A stretch of 64,000 nt of DNA from Terriglobia bacterium (GCA_020072565.1 JAIQGI010000036.1:1-64000); one strand, 5' to 3'. Shown: positions 33,272-42,498, counted from the stretch's first letter. The notes: generated by a model from the letters alone, not told the origin. Made by a program: numbers and translations.

Positions 33272-33964
33272 ATGATCCCAGTACGGAGAGTCTGCGTTAG
33301 CCTGTTCCTTTTGTGCGGTATGATCCCGGCGGCACCAGCCGGTCAGCTGTCCAGGGAGATTACTGAAAAGATAGATGCGGCTATCGCTTCGGCCTATCTG
33401 GCTGCGTCCGCGAAACTGCCCTGCAAGATCGCGGTCAATTTCAGGTACCGCATGCTGCGCTGGCAGGATGTCGACAAATGCATGGACCAGGCGCAGAATC
33501 GCGTGAACTGGGAGGAACTCCTTGTTCACCTCAAGAGCCTTCGTCCGCCCGGTATCTCCGAGGGCGATTTCGCCGCAGCTGTGGAAAGCTCTCTTTCCAG
33601 GCAGGCTTTGTCCTACGATAAGATCTTCCAGGTCAAGGGCAAGAATGTGCTGCTCCCGCTCACGGTTCCCATACTCAAATATCTCCCGCCGGACTCCCTG
33701 ATGGACCAGCCGATATTCGATCAAAAGGGCAAACAGCAGCTCGGCACTTTCGCGGGCGTGTTCTTTTATGAACACTCCGGCGGACTGGCCGGCGCGAACC
33801 CATACCGGCTGGCTCAGTTCCAATACAAGGATCTTCAAGGCAAGATCCAGGTGCCCTCGGACAGGCTTCTGTTCGACTCATATGGTGTTCCATGGGATAA
33901 GGTCAAGGCGCAGCCGGGGTTTCGTCTCACAAACAAAGCGCTGGAAGAGATCCGCGTAAGATAG
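33272..33964 (+). CDS. Secreted protein of unknown family
   Basis: A 230-residue protein with a good signal peptide (MIPVRRVCVSLFLLCGMIPAAPAG). The mature part is mixed, with two Cys residues (LPCKIA; DKCMDQ) and aromatic-rich stretches (TFAGVFFYEHSGG). I do not recognise a domain. It starts 35 bp after the STN/HEAT gene and may belong to the same operon. Confidence 0.6.
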   Translation: MIPVRRVCVSLFLLCGMIPAAPAGQLSREITEKIDAAIASAYLAASAKLPCKIAVNFRYRMLRWQDVDKCMDQAQNRVNWEELLVHLKSLRPPGISEGDFAAAVESSLSRQALSYDKIFQVKGKNVLLPLTVPILKYLPPDSLMDQPIFDQKGKQQLGTFAGVFFYEHSGGLAGANPYRLAQFQYKDLQGKIQVPSDRLLFDSYGVPWDKVKAQPGFRLTNKALEEIRVR

Positions 33965-33979
33965 GACAAGAACTCCTCA

Positions 33980-34903
33980 CTATCCAATCTTCTGTCTGTT
34001 CAGCCCGATTGTGCGCAGACGTGCGGCTGCGAGAGAGAACGAGGGTTTTTTCGATCTCACGATAAATACGCCACCGAGGATCAGCGCGACTCCGGCGAAC
34101 TGTGCGATCGCAGGCTGTTCCCCCAAGAGCAGCCATCCCCCAATCAGGGCGACCATCGGGGTCAGATTTGAGTAGACGGCGGTGCGTGAAATTCCGATGT
34201 GCTGCAGGGCAAAAGACCAGATCAGGTATGAATAAACGATGGAAAGAAGGGTGGAGTAAGCAAAGCCAAACCACCCCACCAGGGGGACCGAAAGCCAGTC
34301 CTGATGTATCAGCGAGGGCAGGAACGGCGGGATCATCATCAATGTTCCCGTCAGCATCACCCAGACGGTCAGGCGCAGGGCGCCGTATTTGATGACCAGG
34401 CCCGCGGCGGCTCCCGTGTACCATCCCCAGCATAGAGCCGAGGCAAGGATCATGAGGTTACCCTGCCAGTTCGCCCCCAGGGCAATCTCCTTCGCCCCGA
34501 ACAGCACAATCATGCCTACGCCGGCAAAGGAAAGCAGAATGCCGGCGAGCACTCGATGGCTGTACCACTCTCTTTTCAACAGCACGCCGGTCAAATAGGC
34601 AAAGATGGGTGCTGCCGCCCCGAGCAGCGCGGCGTTCCCAGCCTTGGTGTGGGCAAGTCCGGCCGTGAAGAGCATCTGATACGCTGTGTTTGCCAGCATG
34701 CCCAAACCGGTGATCGCCGGAACGTCGGCAACTTCCACAGCGAGTGGAAGGCCGCGCAGCTTCAGGAACAAGAGCAAAACCGATACGGCAATAATGAAGC
34801 GCAAAGCCGTAAATGCGTAGGGATCGAAATACGCATACATGCTCTTCATGATGGCGAAGTTCATTCCCCAGATCAGTGTGACACTGAGCAGGAGGATTTC
34901 CAT
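33980..34903 (-). CDS. DMT-superfamily (EamA) transporter
   Basis: A 307-residue protein with ten hydrophobic helices in two EamA halves, including the usual first-helix pattern LIWGMNFAIMK and the second-half LTPMVALIGGWLLLGE. It should export or import a small metabolite across the inner membrane; substrate unknown. The start could also be ATG 35035, which overlaps the stop of the DedA gene (ATGA) and would add 44 polar residues. I chose the shorter form because it begins right at the first membrane helix, but the overlap argues for coupling with dedA. Confidence 0.83.
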   Translation of the reverse strand: MEILLLSVTLIWGMNFAIMKSMYAYFDPYAFTALRFIIAVSVLLLFLKLRGLPLAVEVADVPAITGLGMLANTAYQMLFTAGLAHTKAGNAALLGAAAPIFAYLTGVLLKREWYSHRVLAGILLSFAGVGMIVLFGAKEIALGANWQGNLMILASALCWGWYTGAAAGLVIKYGALRLTVWVMLTGTLMMIPPFLPSLIHQDWLSVPLVGWFGFAYSTLLSIVYSYLIWSFALQHIGISRTAVYSNLTPMVALIGGWLLLGEQPAIAQFAGVALILGGVFIVRSKKPSFSLAAARLRTIGLNRQKIG

Positions 34904-35031
34904 CCGAGATCGCGGAGGTTGCTGCCGGAAACGGAGAGCATATGACGACAGAAGTCGGAACCCGGGGGTACCCCGAAGATCGCCCTGGGGTGGCCGTTTA
35001 TGGAGCATGCCTTCAGACATGAATCGACATC

Positions 35032-35664
35032 TCAACTGCCAAAATCCTGGTTGGGTGACTTTTTGCGTCCTCTAAAGATCCTCCTGCGCAAAAGCCAGAA
35101 TGCCCCCAAAAGGGCCGCCATGATGATAAGGACCCTGTTATATTGGGCCAGGATGGGGATTATCAAACTCCAGTTTTCTCCCAGTAGATAGCCGGCCCAG
35201 ATCAGCAGGCCATTCCAAACGGCACAGCCGATGGCCGAAAGGATGAATACCCGGAGCCAGGGGAGCCTGGACATGCCCGTTACGATTGAAATGACCGAGC
35301 GCACCCCTGAGAAGAATCGGTTCAGGAGAACGATCCAGTATCCGTAACGTCGGAACCAGTTCCCGGCGCGCTCGATGCTCGAGGCGGGAAGAAACCGGAA
35401 GTTCTTGCGTGAGAAATATTCCGGGTGAATCAAGCGGCCCAACGCATAGTATGTCATGAAACCGGCCGAACTTCCGGCCGTGGTGGCGATGAGGACGCCT
35501 GCGGCGCTGTGATTGGATCGGCCGAGCAGATAGGCAGCAAAAACCGTAACAGTATCGCCCGGGATAGGGGGGAAAATGTTTTCGACGTAAGCGCAGAGGA
35601 ACAATGCGAGACAGAGATAGCCGGGGTCGAGTCCGACAAAATAACTTGTAATGGAATCAAGCAT
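35032..35664 (-). CDS. DedA-family (SNARE-associated) membrane protein
   Basis: A 210-residue inner-membrane protein of the DedA family, thought to be involved in lipid scrambling and envelope integrity. Family signs are NIFPPIPGDTVTVFAAYL, an acidic Gly-rich first loop, and the arginine motif RFFSGVRSVISIVTGMSRLPW. It ends in a Lys/Arg-rich tail. It lies upstream of the EamA transporter in the same direction. Confidence 0.9.
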   Translation of the reverse strand: MLDSITSYFVGLDPGYLCLALFLCAYVENIFPPIPGDTVTVFAAYLLGRSNHSAAGVLIATTAGSSAGFMTYYALGRLIHPEYFSRKNFRFLPASSIERAGNWFRRYGYWIVLLNRFFSGVRSVISIVTGMSRLPWLRVFILSAIGCAVWNGLLIWAGYLLGENWSLIIPILAQYNRVLIIMAALLGAFWLLRRRIFRGRKKSPNQDFGS

Positions 35665-35859
35665 TTATGGAAAACTTCCGCCGGCGCCCCCAAGCGGAGG
35701 GGGAAAACACCTCGACGCCGTCGGCCCTGACCGCGTGCGCCTACCTGGCTATCGCCCAAAGAGAATGGTCATTCTAGCACAACTCGCTTTACGAATGTCA
35801 GATGCGAAAATCCCGTCAGGAAATCCGGATTCTGCGGCGGCGTCTCGGGCTCTTGGTCA

Positions 35860-36591
35860 TTATTCCGTCGGCTTGGATTTCGAGCCGAACCACGCGATCT
35901 GTCGCGCGATTCCGCGCATAATGCCCACATCCGAGTGTTGGAGAGCAGTCCGGCCCAGCAGGCGGCGCATTCGGAACATCATATGGCGCGCGTTCTCATC
36001 CTGCAGGAAGCCGATGGTGCGGAGAGCCGATTCCAACTGCTGGTACATGGCTTCGACTTGTTCCAAGGTCGCCAGGACCGGCACGCGCACGGGTTCACAC
36101 TCCAGGTGTCCCATGAAGAGCTCATAGCTCACAATCATAACGGCTTGGGCGAGATTGATGCTATGGGCTTGGGGCTGCGTCGGGATACGCAGGAGCATCT
36201 GGCAGCGCAGAAGGTCGTCATCGATCAGGCCGGTATCCTCCGGTCCGAAGACAATGCCGACCTTTCTACGGATTGCATGCGACAGGATCAGGGGCGCCAG
36301 GGAGCGGGCGTTGACGGTTTGCTCCCGGTTGCCGCCGCTCTTGCCGGTGGTGCCCACAACCAGGCGGACACCACGCAGGGCAGAGCCCAGGGAGTGGAAG
36401 GTCCGCACCGAGGCCAGCACCGGATTGCCGATGCGTGCCATCCGCTGGGCCTCCTCATCGATCCTGCACTCTGGGGCGGCGAGCCGCAGCTGGCTGAGTC
36501 CCATATTGTGCATGGCTCTGGCCGCGGCGCCTATGTTGCCGGCGTATTTCGTGCCGACGAGTATGATCACGACGTTGTTCAGCATGGACAT
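35860..36591 (-). CDS. trmJ: TrmJ/SpoU-type RNA methyltransferase
   Basis: A 243-residue SPOUT methyltransferase expected to 2'-O-methylate the tRNA anticodon-loop nucleotide 32. The start NVVIILVGTKYAGNIGAAARAMHNMG, the knot residues VFGPEDTGLIDDDL, and HSINLAQAVMIVSYEL are all typical. A C-terminal helical extension (about 165-243) is present as in E. coli TrmJ. ATG 36591 or 36585 are both possible; the longer frame adds 42 unlikely residues. Confidence 0.88.
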   Translation of the reverse strand: MSMLNNVVIILVGTKYAGNIGAAARAMHNMGLSQLRLAAPECRIDEEAQRMARIGNPVLASVRTFHSLGSALRGVRLVVGTTGKSGGNREQTVNARSLAPLILSHAIRRKVGIVFGPEDTGLIDDDLLRCQMLLRIPTQPQAHSINLAQAVMIVSYELFMGHLECEPVRVPVLATLEQVEAMYQQLESALRTIGFLQDENARHMMFRMRRLLGRTALQHSDVGIMRGIARQIAWFGSKSKPTE

Positions 36592-36704
36592 CCCCGGGGT
36601 CTGGCCGTTAATATTAGTCTGGAACAAGCAGGAACTCCCCACATGAAATGCGGGATTGCGACATCCCAATATTAGCGGGCTAACCCCCGTTCTTGGGAGG
36701 GAAA

Positions 36705-37469
36705 ATGGTGAGGTCACGCTTTGCGGCAGTTGTCGTCGCTATGATGTTCGCCGTGCTGTCCGCGGCGCAGAAGCAGGATCAGAAACCGGCAAAGAAAGAT
36801 CTTCCGCCCGAGGAGATTATCAGAGCGTTCACGGCCAAGGAGACACAGTTTCTCGAAGCCTGGAACCAGTATTACTATAAGCAGGTGGCCACGGTAAAGG
36901 TGCTTACTGACGATGGCGTCCCTTCCGACGAAGCCATGACGATGGTTTTCGAGGTCGTCTTCCTCGATAACGGCACTCGGGATATCAAGCTGATCGAAAG
37001 AACGGGGCACCTGCGCAGTGTGCTGTGGACCTCCGACGACCAGGATGTCATCACCAACTATCAGCCCTTCGCCCTGACCACCAAGGATCTCCCATTCTAC
37101 AACTTAAACTACGAGGGCAAGGAGCGAATCGACGAACTGGACACCCACGTCTTTTCAGTGAAGCCGAAAACGATAGCGGACGGAAAGCTCTATTTTCAGG
37201 GGAGAATCTGGATCGACGACACGGATCTCCAGATCGTCCGCACCGTGGGGAAGGTTGTTCCTCAAAAAGACAGTCCCCAATTCCCGGAATTTGAGACGAT
37301 CCGGCAGCTCGTGGACAAGAAGTATTGGTTTCCTGTCTGGAGCCATGCCGACAGTGTGATTGAGTACACCAAGCCCACCCCAAGACGCGTGCGCGTGGAA
37401 GAGACAGTCACCTACGGAGGCTTCAAGCGCTTTGTCTCCAGCGTCACGGTCAAACCGGTCAAAAAATAA
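36705..37469 (+). CDS. Secreted LolA-like outer-membrane lipoprotein-sorting domain protein
   Basis: A 254-residue protein with a signal peptide (MVRSRFAAVVVAMMFAVLSAA) and a beta-rich LolA/LppX-like fold. The part DDTDLQIVRTVGKVVPQ and ETIRQLVDKKYWFPVWSHADS is a typical pattern of this domain in Acidobacteria-type proteins. A role in binding lipids or lipoproteins in the periplasm is likely by family. The ATG at 36705 has GGGAGG five bases upstream. A hairpin repeat follows the gene at 37511-37557. Confidence 0.75.
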   Translation: MVRSRFAAVVVAMMFAVLSAAQKQDQKPAKKDLPPEEIIRAFTAKETQFLEAWNQYYYKQVATVKVLTDDGVPSDEAMTMVFEVVFLDNGTRDIKLIERTGHLRSVLWTSDDQDVITNYQPFALTTKDLPFYNLNYEGKERIDELDTHVFSVKPKTIADGKLYFQGRIWIDDTDLQIVRTVGKVVPQKDSPQFPEFETIRQLVDKKYWFPVWSHADSVIEYTKPTPRRVRVEETVTYGGFKRFVSSVTVKPVKK

Positions 37470-37510
37470 TCCAGCTGAGATCGTCTTTCAAGTCGCCTTG
37501 CGGGACCGCT

Positions 37511-37557
37511 AAATACACGAAACACACGGGAGAGATTTTCGTGTGCCTCGTGTATTT
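37511..37557. repeat. 47-bp palindromic repeat between convergent genes
   Basis: AAATACACGA-aa-CACACG pairs with CGTGTG-cc-TCGTGTATTT across an 11-bp loop. It could end transcription of both convergent genes. Related, more degenerate palindromes with CACGAAA and ACACACGAAA words are at about 19313-19349 and 55022-55070. Confidence 0.75.
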
Positions 37558-37606
37558 CGAGTTTGCAGATTTGCCAGCGGCTACCAGGCTGACGATCCAC
37601 GCGCCT

Positions 37607-38287
37607 TCAGTCGCGGATTGCGCAGAAATGCTGCGTGATCTCGGCGAAGTGGTCAATGAGCACATCACAGCCGGCGGCTTGAAGCTCTTCGCGGCTTCGG
37701 AAGCCGCCTGATACGCCGCAGGTGATCACGCCGGCCGCTTTTCCGGCAAAAATGTCAGTAGGGCTGTCTCCCACCATAACCGTCTCCGCGGGCAAGGCAC
37801 GGCAGCGTGACATGGCATCCAGGATGGGGCCCGGATCCGGCTTGCGCTGCGGCAAACTGTCACCGCCCAACACTACGCAGAAGCGGTCCAGCAGATCAAA
37901 GGCGGAAAGTATACGTCGAGACAGCATCTCTGGTTTGTTCGAGATCAATCCCAGCCTGGCCGGGTGCAGAGCCGCCAGCGTTTCGCGAACGCCCGGATAC
38001 AGGCAGGTCGAATCGACGAGATGGTTTCCGTATTCCTCAATCATCAGGGTCATGCCGATGTCGACCTGAACGCCGTCGGGCTCAGTGCCCGTGACCTCGT
38101 GCAATGCGCGCCGGATCAGGGTTTCAACGCCGTCGCCGACGAAACGCATCACATCGGTGATCGAGAGTGCGGTTTTTCCCATCCTGGCGAGGGCGGAATT
38201 CAGAGCACGCGCGATATCTTTCCGGGAATCGATCAGGGTGCCGTCGAGGTCGAAGAGAAAAAGCCGGCAGGAACGAAGCACGGGCAT
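37607..38287 (-). CDS. gph: HAD phosphatase, phosphoglycolate-phosphatase type
   Basis: A 226-residue HAD phosphatase. FLFDLDGTLIDS is motif I, GLISNKPEM motif II, QRKPDPGPILDAM motif III with its lysine, and VMVGDSPTDIFAGKAAG motif IV. The helical cap is of the Gph type. The ATG at 38287 overlaps the stop of moaB (TGATG) and has a GGGGAG site, so the two are co-translated. Exact substrate may differ from phosphoglycolate. Confidence 0.85.
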   Translation of the reverse strand: MPVLRSCRLFLFDLDGTLIDSRKDIARALNSALARMGKTALSITDVMRFVGDGVETLIRRALHEVTGTEPDGVQVDIGMTLMIEEYGNHLVDSTCLYPGVRETLAALHPARLGLISNKPEMLSRRILSAFDLLDRFCVVLGGDSLPQRKPDPGPILDAMSRCRALPAETVMVGDSPTDIFAGKAAGVITCGVSGGFRSREELQAAGCDVLIDHFAEITQHFCAIRD

Positions 38288-38814
38288 CAACTCCCCAACA
38301 GCATGATCATATGTCTAAGCTCGGGGAGGATGAGTGCCTCCGTCGCCAGCTTGCATGCGCGGGGGCTGCCGGGGAGGCAAAAGACTGCTTTTCCTTTCAG
38401 GGTGCCGGCCAAAGCCCGTGAGAGCATGGACGCGCTCTTCGCCTGCGGAAAGCTCAGCAGCATGAACAACGAGTTGAATCCCGGGAGTTCCTTCTCGAGC
38501 ATACCCTTGACGGTTTCGATCGTGATGTCCGTGGAAGATATTCCGGTGCCGCCGGTAGTAATGATGACATTCACATCCTTCTGCCTCGACAGCTCACGCA
38601 GGGTTGCGCGCAACACTGTGCGGTTGTCCGCGATCAGCTTCCGGATCCCGACGCTGTGGCCGCTTTCCTCCAACAACTTCTGGATCATGTCGCCCGACTC
38701 ATCATCTTTTGCCGAGCGGGAGTTCGAAAGAGTTATGACGGCAACGTTGGTGCGCAGGCGGTCCGCCTTTTTCCTGTGATCTAAGGCCGTGTCTTTCAGT
38801 CTTGGCTCTGGCAT
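38287..38814 (-). CDS. moaB: MoaB/MogA-family molybdenum-cofactor protein
   Basis: A 175-residue molybdopterin-binding-fold protein. VAVITLSNSRSAKDDESGDMI, IITTGGTGISSTDIT and FCLPGSPRACKLATE are family motifs for adenylyl transfer to molybdopterin. It starts at ATG 38814 (MPEPRLKD); an upstream start adds 29 unlikely residues. It precedes gph with overlapping stop/start. No other molybdenum-cofactor genes are in the window apart from the related fold in cinA. Confidence 0.88.
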   Translation of the reverse strand: MPEPRLKDTALDHRKKADRLRTNVAVITLSNSRSAKDDESGDMIQKLLEESGHSVGIRKLIADNRTVLRATLRELSRQKDVNVIITTGGTGISSTDITIETVKGMLEKELPGFNSLFMLLSFPQAKSASMLSRALAGTLKGKAVFCLPGSPRACKLATEALILPELRHMIMLLGS

Positions 38815-39043
38815 GTACGCCCTCCACTGGCAAACACACGGAGACGAGGGGATATGCGTGGGTTGGCCGCAATGATGCCATGGCGGCCCCGGCCGAATCA
38901 AGAGCCGATTTTATGCGGGGCAGCCCTGGATCTCTCCGACTTCTGCGAGAAAGACCGCCGTTGCCTTGAGACCATGATATCATCGGGATCGCTCCAGCTT
39001 GAATGCGACGAATCTGCCGCCAGGCATCTCTTCGAGGCTGAAC

Positions 39044-39526
39044 ATGGAAGACAACGAGCAGGACAGATCAAGTCCTATGCCAACGGAAACCGAAGAGCCG
39101 GTCCGGCTCAAGTCCATCATGCAGCAAAACGTCATACGGGCGGAGATGGACAGTACGTTGGGGGAGGCCATGACCATTCTCTTCCAGCATCGTATCCGGC
39201 ACCTTCCGGTCTTGAACAGCCAGGAGAGGCTGGCGGGGCTGGTAACGGATCGTGATCTGCGCTTTTATATCAGCCATCGTCTGGGTACGATCATGGAAAA
39301 CAATTCCGATCGCGAGACCCTGCACCACCACCTGAATGTGATTATGGTGCGCCGCGTCATTACCGGCAGACCGGAAATGACCGTGCCGGAGGCCGCGCGG
39401 CTGATGTTGGATAATCATGTCGGATGTCTGCCGGTCGTCGATGCCGAACACCATGTTCTCGGAATCGTGACCGCAAGTGATTTTCTCCGTCTGATCGCAG
39501 AGGGAAAGCTGCCAGCCTCTCGGTGA
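39044..39526 (+). CDS. CBS-pair protein
   Basis: A 160-residue protein made of two CBS domains (about 22-70 with QHRIRHLPVLNSQERLAGLVTDRDL, and 95-155 with LDNHVGCLPVVDAEHHVLGIVTASDFL). It probably binds adenine nucleotides and acts as an energy sensor for an unknown partner. ATG 39044 is preferred as the N-terminus before it is poorly conserved in character. It stands alone between moaB (opposite) and the LOG-like gene (opposite). Confidence 0.85.
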   Translation: MEDNEQDRSSPMPTETEEPVRLKSIMQQNVIRAEMDSTLGEAMTILFQHRIRHLPVLNSQERLAGLVTDRDLRFYISHRLGTIMENNSDRETLHHHLNVIMVRRVITGRPEMTVPEAARLMLDNHVGCLPVVDAEHHVLGIVTASDFLRLIAEGKLPASR

Positions 39527-39594
39527 AGTTGCCGCACCGCAGGGGTGGCAAGAGTCCGATCCTGTAAGTCTCAAGCGCCCGGCATCTTCGAGCC

Positions 39595-40098
39595 TCAGCG
39601 TCTCGGCGATATGATTTTCGCGGATGCAAACGCTGCCGAGACGGCTTCCTCAGGAGTGGGAGCCTGAATGATCACTGGTGGCGCCTCTCCTGCCGGCGGA
39701 ATCACCGTCCACGTCTCCAAGGCCACAACGGGTGTGCCGCACTTCAACGCCAGCGCGATTTCCGAAAGGGTTCCATAAGCCCCGTGTACGACGATGATCG
39801 CGTGGCTCGTTAAAACATTTATGACATTCCGGGCATTGCCCAATCCGGTCACGATCGGGATGTCGATATAGGGATTTGCCTCAGACGCGCTTGATCCCGG
39901 CAGGATCCCCAGGGTGATTCCGCCGGCCTCTTTGGCGCCGGCTGCGGCCGCCTCCATGACGCCCCGGCCGCCCCCGCAGACCAGGATGCCTCCCCGGCGG
40001 GCGATGAGAACTCCGACTTCGCGGGCCAGTTCGCGGGCACGAAGTGAGCACTCCGAAGGCCCCATTACGCCGATACGAGGTCGCATGCGCAAGTTCAA
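39595..40098 (-). CDS. LOG/SLOG-fold protein, TIGR00725 type
   Basis: A 167-residue Rossmann-like nucleotide-binding protein. RIGVMGPSECS, VCGGGRGVMEAAAAGAKEAGG and VHGAYGTLSEIALAL place it with the short LOG-like proteins related to lysine decarboxylase-type phosphoribohydrolases. The usual PGGxGT is changed to VHGAYGT. Role likely a nucleotide-binding or hydrolase function. The 290 bp between it and the HDOD gene hold no gene. Confidence 0.8.
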   Translation of the reverse strand: MNLRMRPRIGVMGPSECSLRARELAREVGVLIARRGGILVCGGGRGVMEAAAAGAKEAGGITLGILPGSSASEANPYIDIPIVTGLGNARNVINVLTSHAIIVVHGAYGTLSEIALALKCGTPVVALETWTVIPPAGEAPPVIIQAPTPEEAVSAAFASAKIISPRR

Positions 40099-40433
40099 TG
40101 GTCACCTCTCGAGTTGGAAGGAGGGAGGTGTGGGGTGAGGGTCGTCTCCCCCCGGCCGCCCATCCACATGTTCCTAAAACCTGCCACGGATAACTGGTAT
40201 TTTACATGAGATCTTTCTGCTTTCCCTGCGATGGTCTGCCCTTGGTGAAAACTCGCCCGGCACGCGGCTGGTTCCGGCGGTTATGGGCCGAGATCACTGA
40301 GAGGGGCAAGTATATGAAAGACTAAAGCTTTCTCCGAAGTTTATCGAAGAGTAGAGAGCAGGAGCGGTGCAGTCCTGCTCCCGGCACGGTGTACGTGCGC
40401 CGGATCTCCCCCATTGCGAGCGAGATAAAATAT

Positions 40434-41297
40434 ATGCAAGCAATCAAAGAATCCGCACCTATCCGGATAGACCGAAACTTCGAGATGCCCAGCGTCCCGA
40501 TCGTACTATCCAGGATCCTGCAGCTGGTGGATGATAATTGTGCTTCGGCACAGCGTTTAGAGGAATTAATCCTGCACGATCCCTCGCTCTCGGTCCGCAT
40601 TCTCAAGCTGTCAAACTCGGCCTTCTACTCATTTCGCAGCGAGGTCAAGACCATAGCGCACGCCATTACATTGCTTGGGCTCAACCTGGTGAAAAGCCTG
40701 GCCATAGGTGTGAGCATCTTCGAGTCTTTCACCAAGGGGCTTCGAGACGAGGCCGGGCACATCTACCAGCTCTGGATGCACTCGTTTGGAGTCGGATTGA
40801 TGACCCAGGAGATCTGGACCAAGCGCAGCTCGCGCACCCAGGGAGAGTTTGCGCTGCTTTGCGGTCTTCTGCATGATCTGGGAAAGGTCGTCTATTTCAA
40901 AAAAGACTCCGTCGGCTACAGCCGGCTGTTTGCCATGAATAAGGGCCCTGAGGATCCGGACATCTGTGGCTGCGAGATCCAATCTTATGGAGTGGACCAT
41001 GCGACACTGGGGGCAATGCTCACCAAGCAATGGAACCTCCCCCCTGAGCTCGCTACTGCCGTGCGCCACCACCACGACCCAGGCGTCGCGGGACTTCCTC
41101 TGGTGGCTGCTGTCTCCATGGCAGACATGCTGATCAAGCAGACGGGCATCGGCTACGACGGTGACTACAAGATCACTGCAGACCTGCCGTGCCTCCGGGC
41201 CCTCCTCAACATGGGTGAGGAGGAATTCGATTCGCTGTCGGTTCTTGCAGGCGCCAAGCGCGCGGACGTGGAAGAGTTCTTTCAGCTCAGTTCATGA
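40434..41297 (+). CDS. HDOD-domain signalling protein
   Basis: A 287-residue protein with an HDOD domain (about 15-215): PSVPIVLSRILQLVDD, DPSLSVRILKLSNSAFYS, TIAHAITLLGLNLVKSLAIG, and LCGLLHDLGKVVYF with the HD pair. HDOD proteins usually lack phosphodiesterase activity and act as signalling scaffolds in motility, biofilm or stress. ATG 40434 (MQAIKESAPI) is preferred. The GAF protein starts 23 bp downstream, so the two should form one signalling unit. Confidence 0.88.
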   Translation: MQAIKESAPIRIDRNFEMPSVPIVLSRILQLVDDNCASAQRLEELILHDPSLSVRILKLSNSAFYSFRSEVKTIAHAITLLGLNLVKSLAIGVSIFESFTKGLRDEAGHIYQLWMHSFGVGLMTQEIWTKRSSRTQGEFALLCGLLHDLGKVVYFKKDSVGYSRLFAMNKGPEDPDICGCEIQSYGVDHATLGAMLTKQWNLPPELATAVRHHHDPGVAGLPLVAAVSMADMLIKQTGIGYDGDYKITADLPCLRALLNMGEEEFDSLSVLAGAKRADVEEFFQLSS

Positions 41298-41319
41298 GCC
41301 AGTCTGGAAGAAGGCGATC

Positions 41320-42498
41320 ATGGATATGGATATAGAGGGGAAGATCCGCTCCAGAATTGAGGCCATACTCATCAACGACGCCAAAAATTACGCCGAGATG
41401 AAGATGATGGCCAGCCAAGAAGAGCCGCTGGAGGACGATCCCTTTGCCGAAGAGAGGAATCTCTACCAGAGGATCATCAACAACTATCGAAACGCCGTCA
41501 GCGAAGTCAACGGTCTGCTCGAAGAAAATGTAGGTTTTCTCTCGGGGTTGTGCCGGATCGTTGAATCCATCCGGGAGAAGGAAGACTTCCAGGAGATCTG
41601 CTCGCAGATCGTCGACTGCGTCCTGCAGGACCTGGGAGCTGAGTTTTGCAGTCTGGTTTTCCGCTCGAGAGATGAGTGGGAAGGTGGACCTCTCTATTTT
41701 GAGGGGATCCGCGAGCAGCAGAAGTTCCTCTTCAGCCACTCCCATGCCACCCTCCTTGGCAGTCCCGAATTCGCCCGGGTTGTCGCAGGCCTGGCAGACG
41801 AGGGAGCTGACTACCTGAATATCGGGGACGTCTATCGGGAAGCCCGCTTCAACACGGTCGATTTCCCAAGTGTCGTGCGCTCCCTGGTCTGCCTCCCGAT
41901 CGTTGTGCACGACAGGCCCCTGGGCGCGCTGATTCTGAGCCACTCGCTGCCGCACTTTTTCAATCACAATCACACGCGCGTGCTGAAGATTCTGGCCTCC
42001 ACGGTTGCCCACCTGTGGTTGCTGACCGCCCGGCGCAACAGGCATGTTGAAGCTCTGCATGAGCCCCGGCCCCAGCCCTCTGCTGAGGAAAACGAGGGGG
42101 TTCTCTCCGTCGTCCTGCTCAACTTCGAGAGTGACGGTTCCGCCCGAAGGATGTTGGCGGACAGGGAAATGATCAAGAGCATCCGGAGTTCGCTTTCCTC
42201 CAGTCTGGAAGGCAAGGAATCCATAATGTCCTACGACGACACCGGGCTTCTCGTGCTGCTCTCGGGAACACCCGAGGGGAGGGTGTCTGAACGCGCGGCA
42301 GGATTGCGCGCTGCCTTCGAGAGATGGAAAGTTGTACAAGGGGAAAAAGCGCGCAGCCTTCAGATGAACTTCGGCTACGCGACTTGCGAAAGCGGCGAAG
42401 CGCTGACGCGCACGCTTGAAGTCGCTTCGCAGATGATGCACTCCGATCCCGACGAGAACGGCCTCAGTCCAGCTGTGCCGGATTCAAAGCTACACTAG
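41320..42498 (+). CDS. GAF-domain protein with degenerate GGDEF-like end
   Basis: A 392-residue soluble protein. After an N-terminal helical part (with DDPFAEERNLYQRIINNYR) comes a GAF domain (about 90-245: EEICSQIVDCVLQDLGAEFCSLVF...SVVRSLVCLPIVVHDRPLGALIL). The C-terminus (about 265-380) folds like GGDEF cyclases by pattern: VVLLNFESDG, then SYDDTGLLVLLSG where R-x-GGDEF should be, then LQMNFGYATC. The active site is missing, so it should not make c-di-GMP but may bind a nucleotide or partner. Its end overlaps the glucokinase gene convergently by 35 bp. Confidence 0.72.
   Translation: MDMDIEGKIRSRIEAILINDAKNYAEMKMMASQEEPLEDDPFAEERNLYQRIINNYRNAVSEVNGLLEENVGFLSGLCRIVESIREKEDFQEICSQIVDCVLQDLGAEFCSLVFRSRDEWEGGPLYFEGIREQQKFLFSHSHATLLGSPEFARVVAGLADEGADYLNIGDVYREARFNTVDFPSVVRSLVCLPIVVHDRPLGALILSHSLPHFFNHNHTRVLKILASTVAHLWLLTARRNRHVEALHEPRPQPSAEENEGVLSVVLLNFESDGSARRMLADREMIKSIRSSLSSSLEGKESIMSYDDTGLLVLLSGTPEGRVSERAAGLRAAFERWKVVQGEKARSLQMNFGYATCESGEALTRTLEVASQMMHSDPDENGLSPAVPDSKLH

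Noticed and set aside
41287-42441. 384-codon open frame on the minus strand
   Set aside because: Antisense of the GAF gene, with no recognisable domain.
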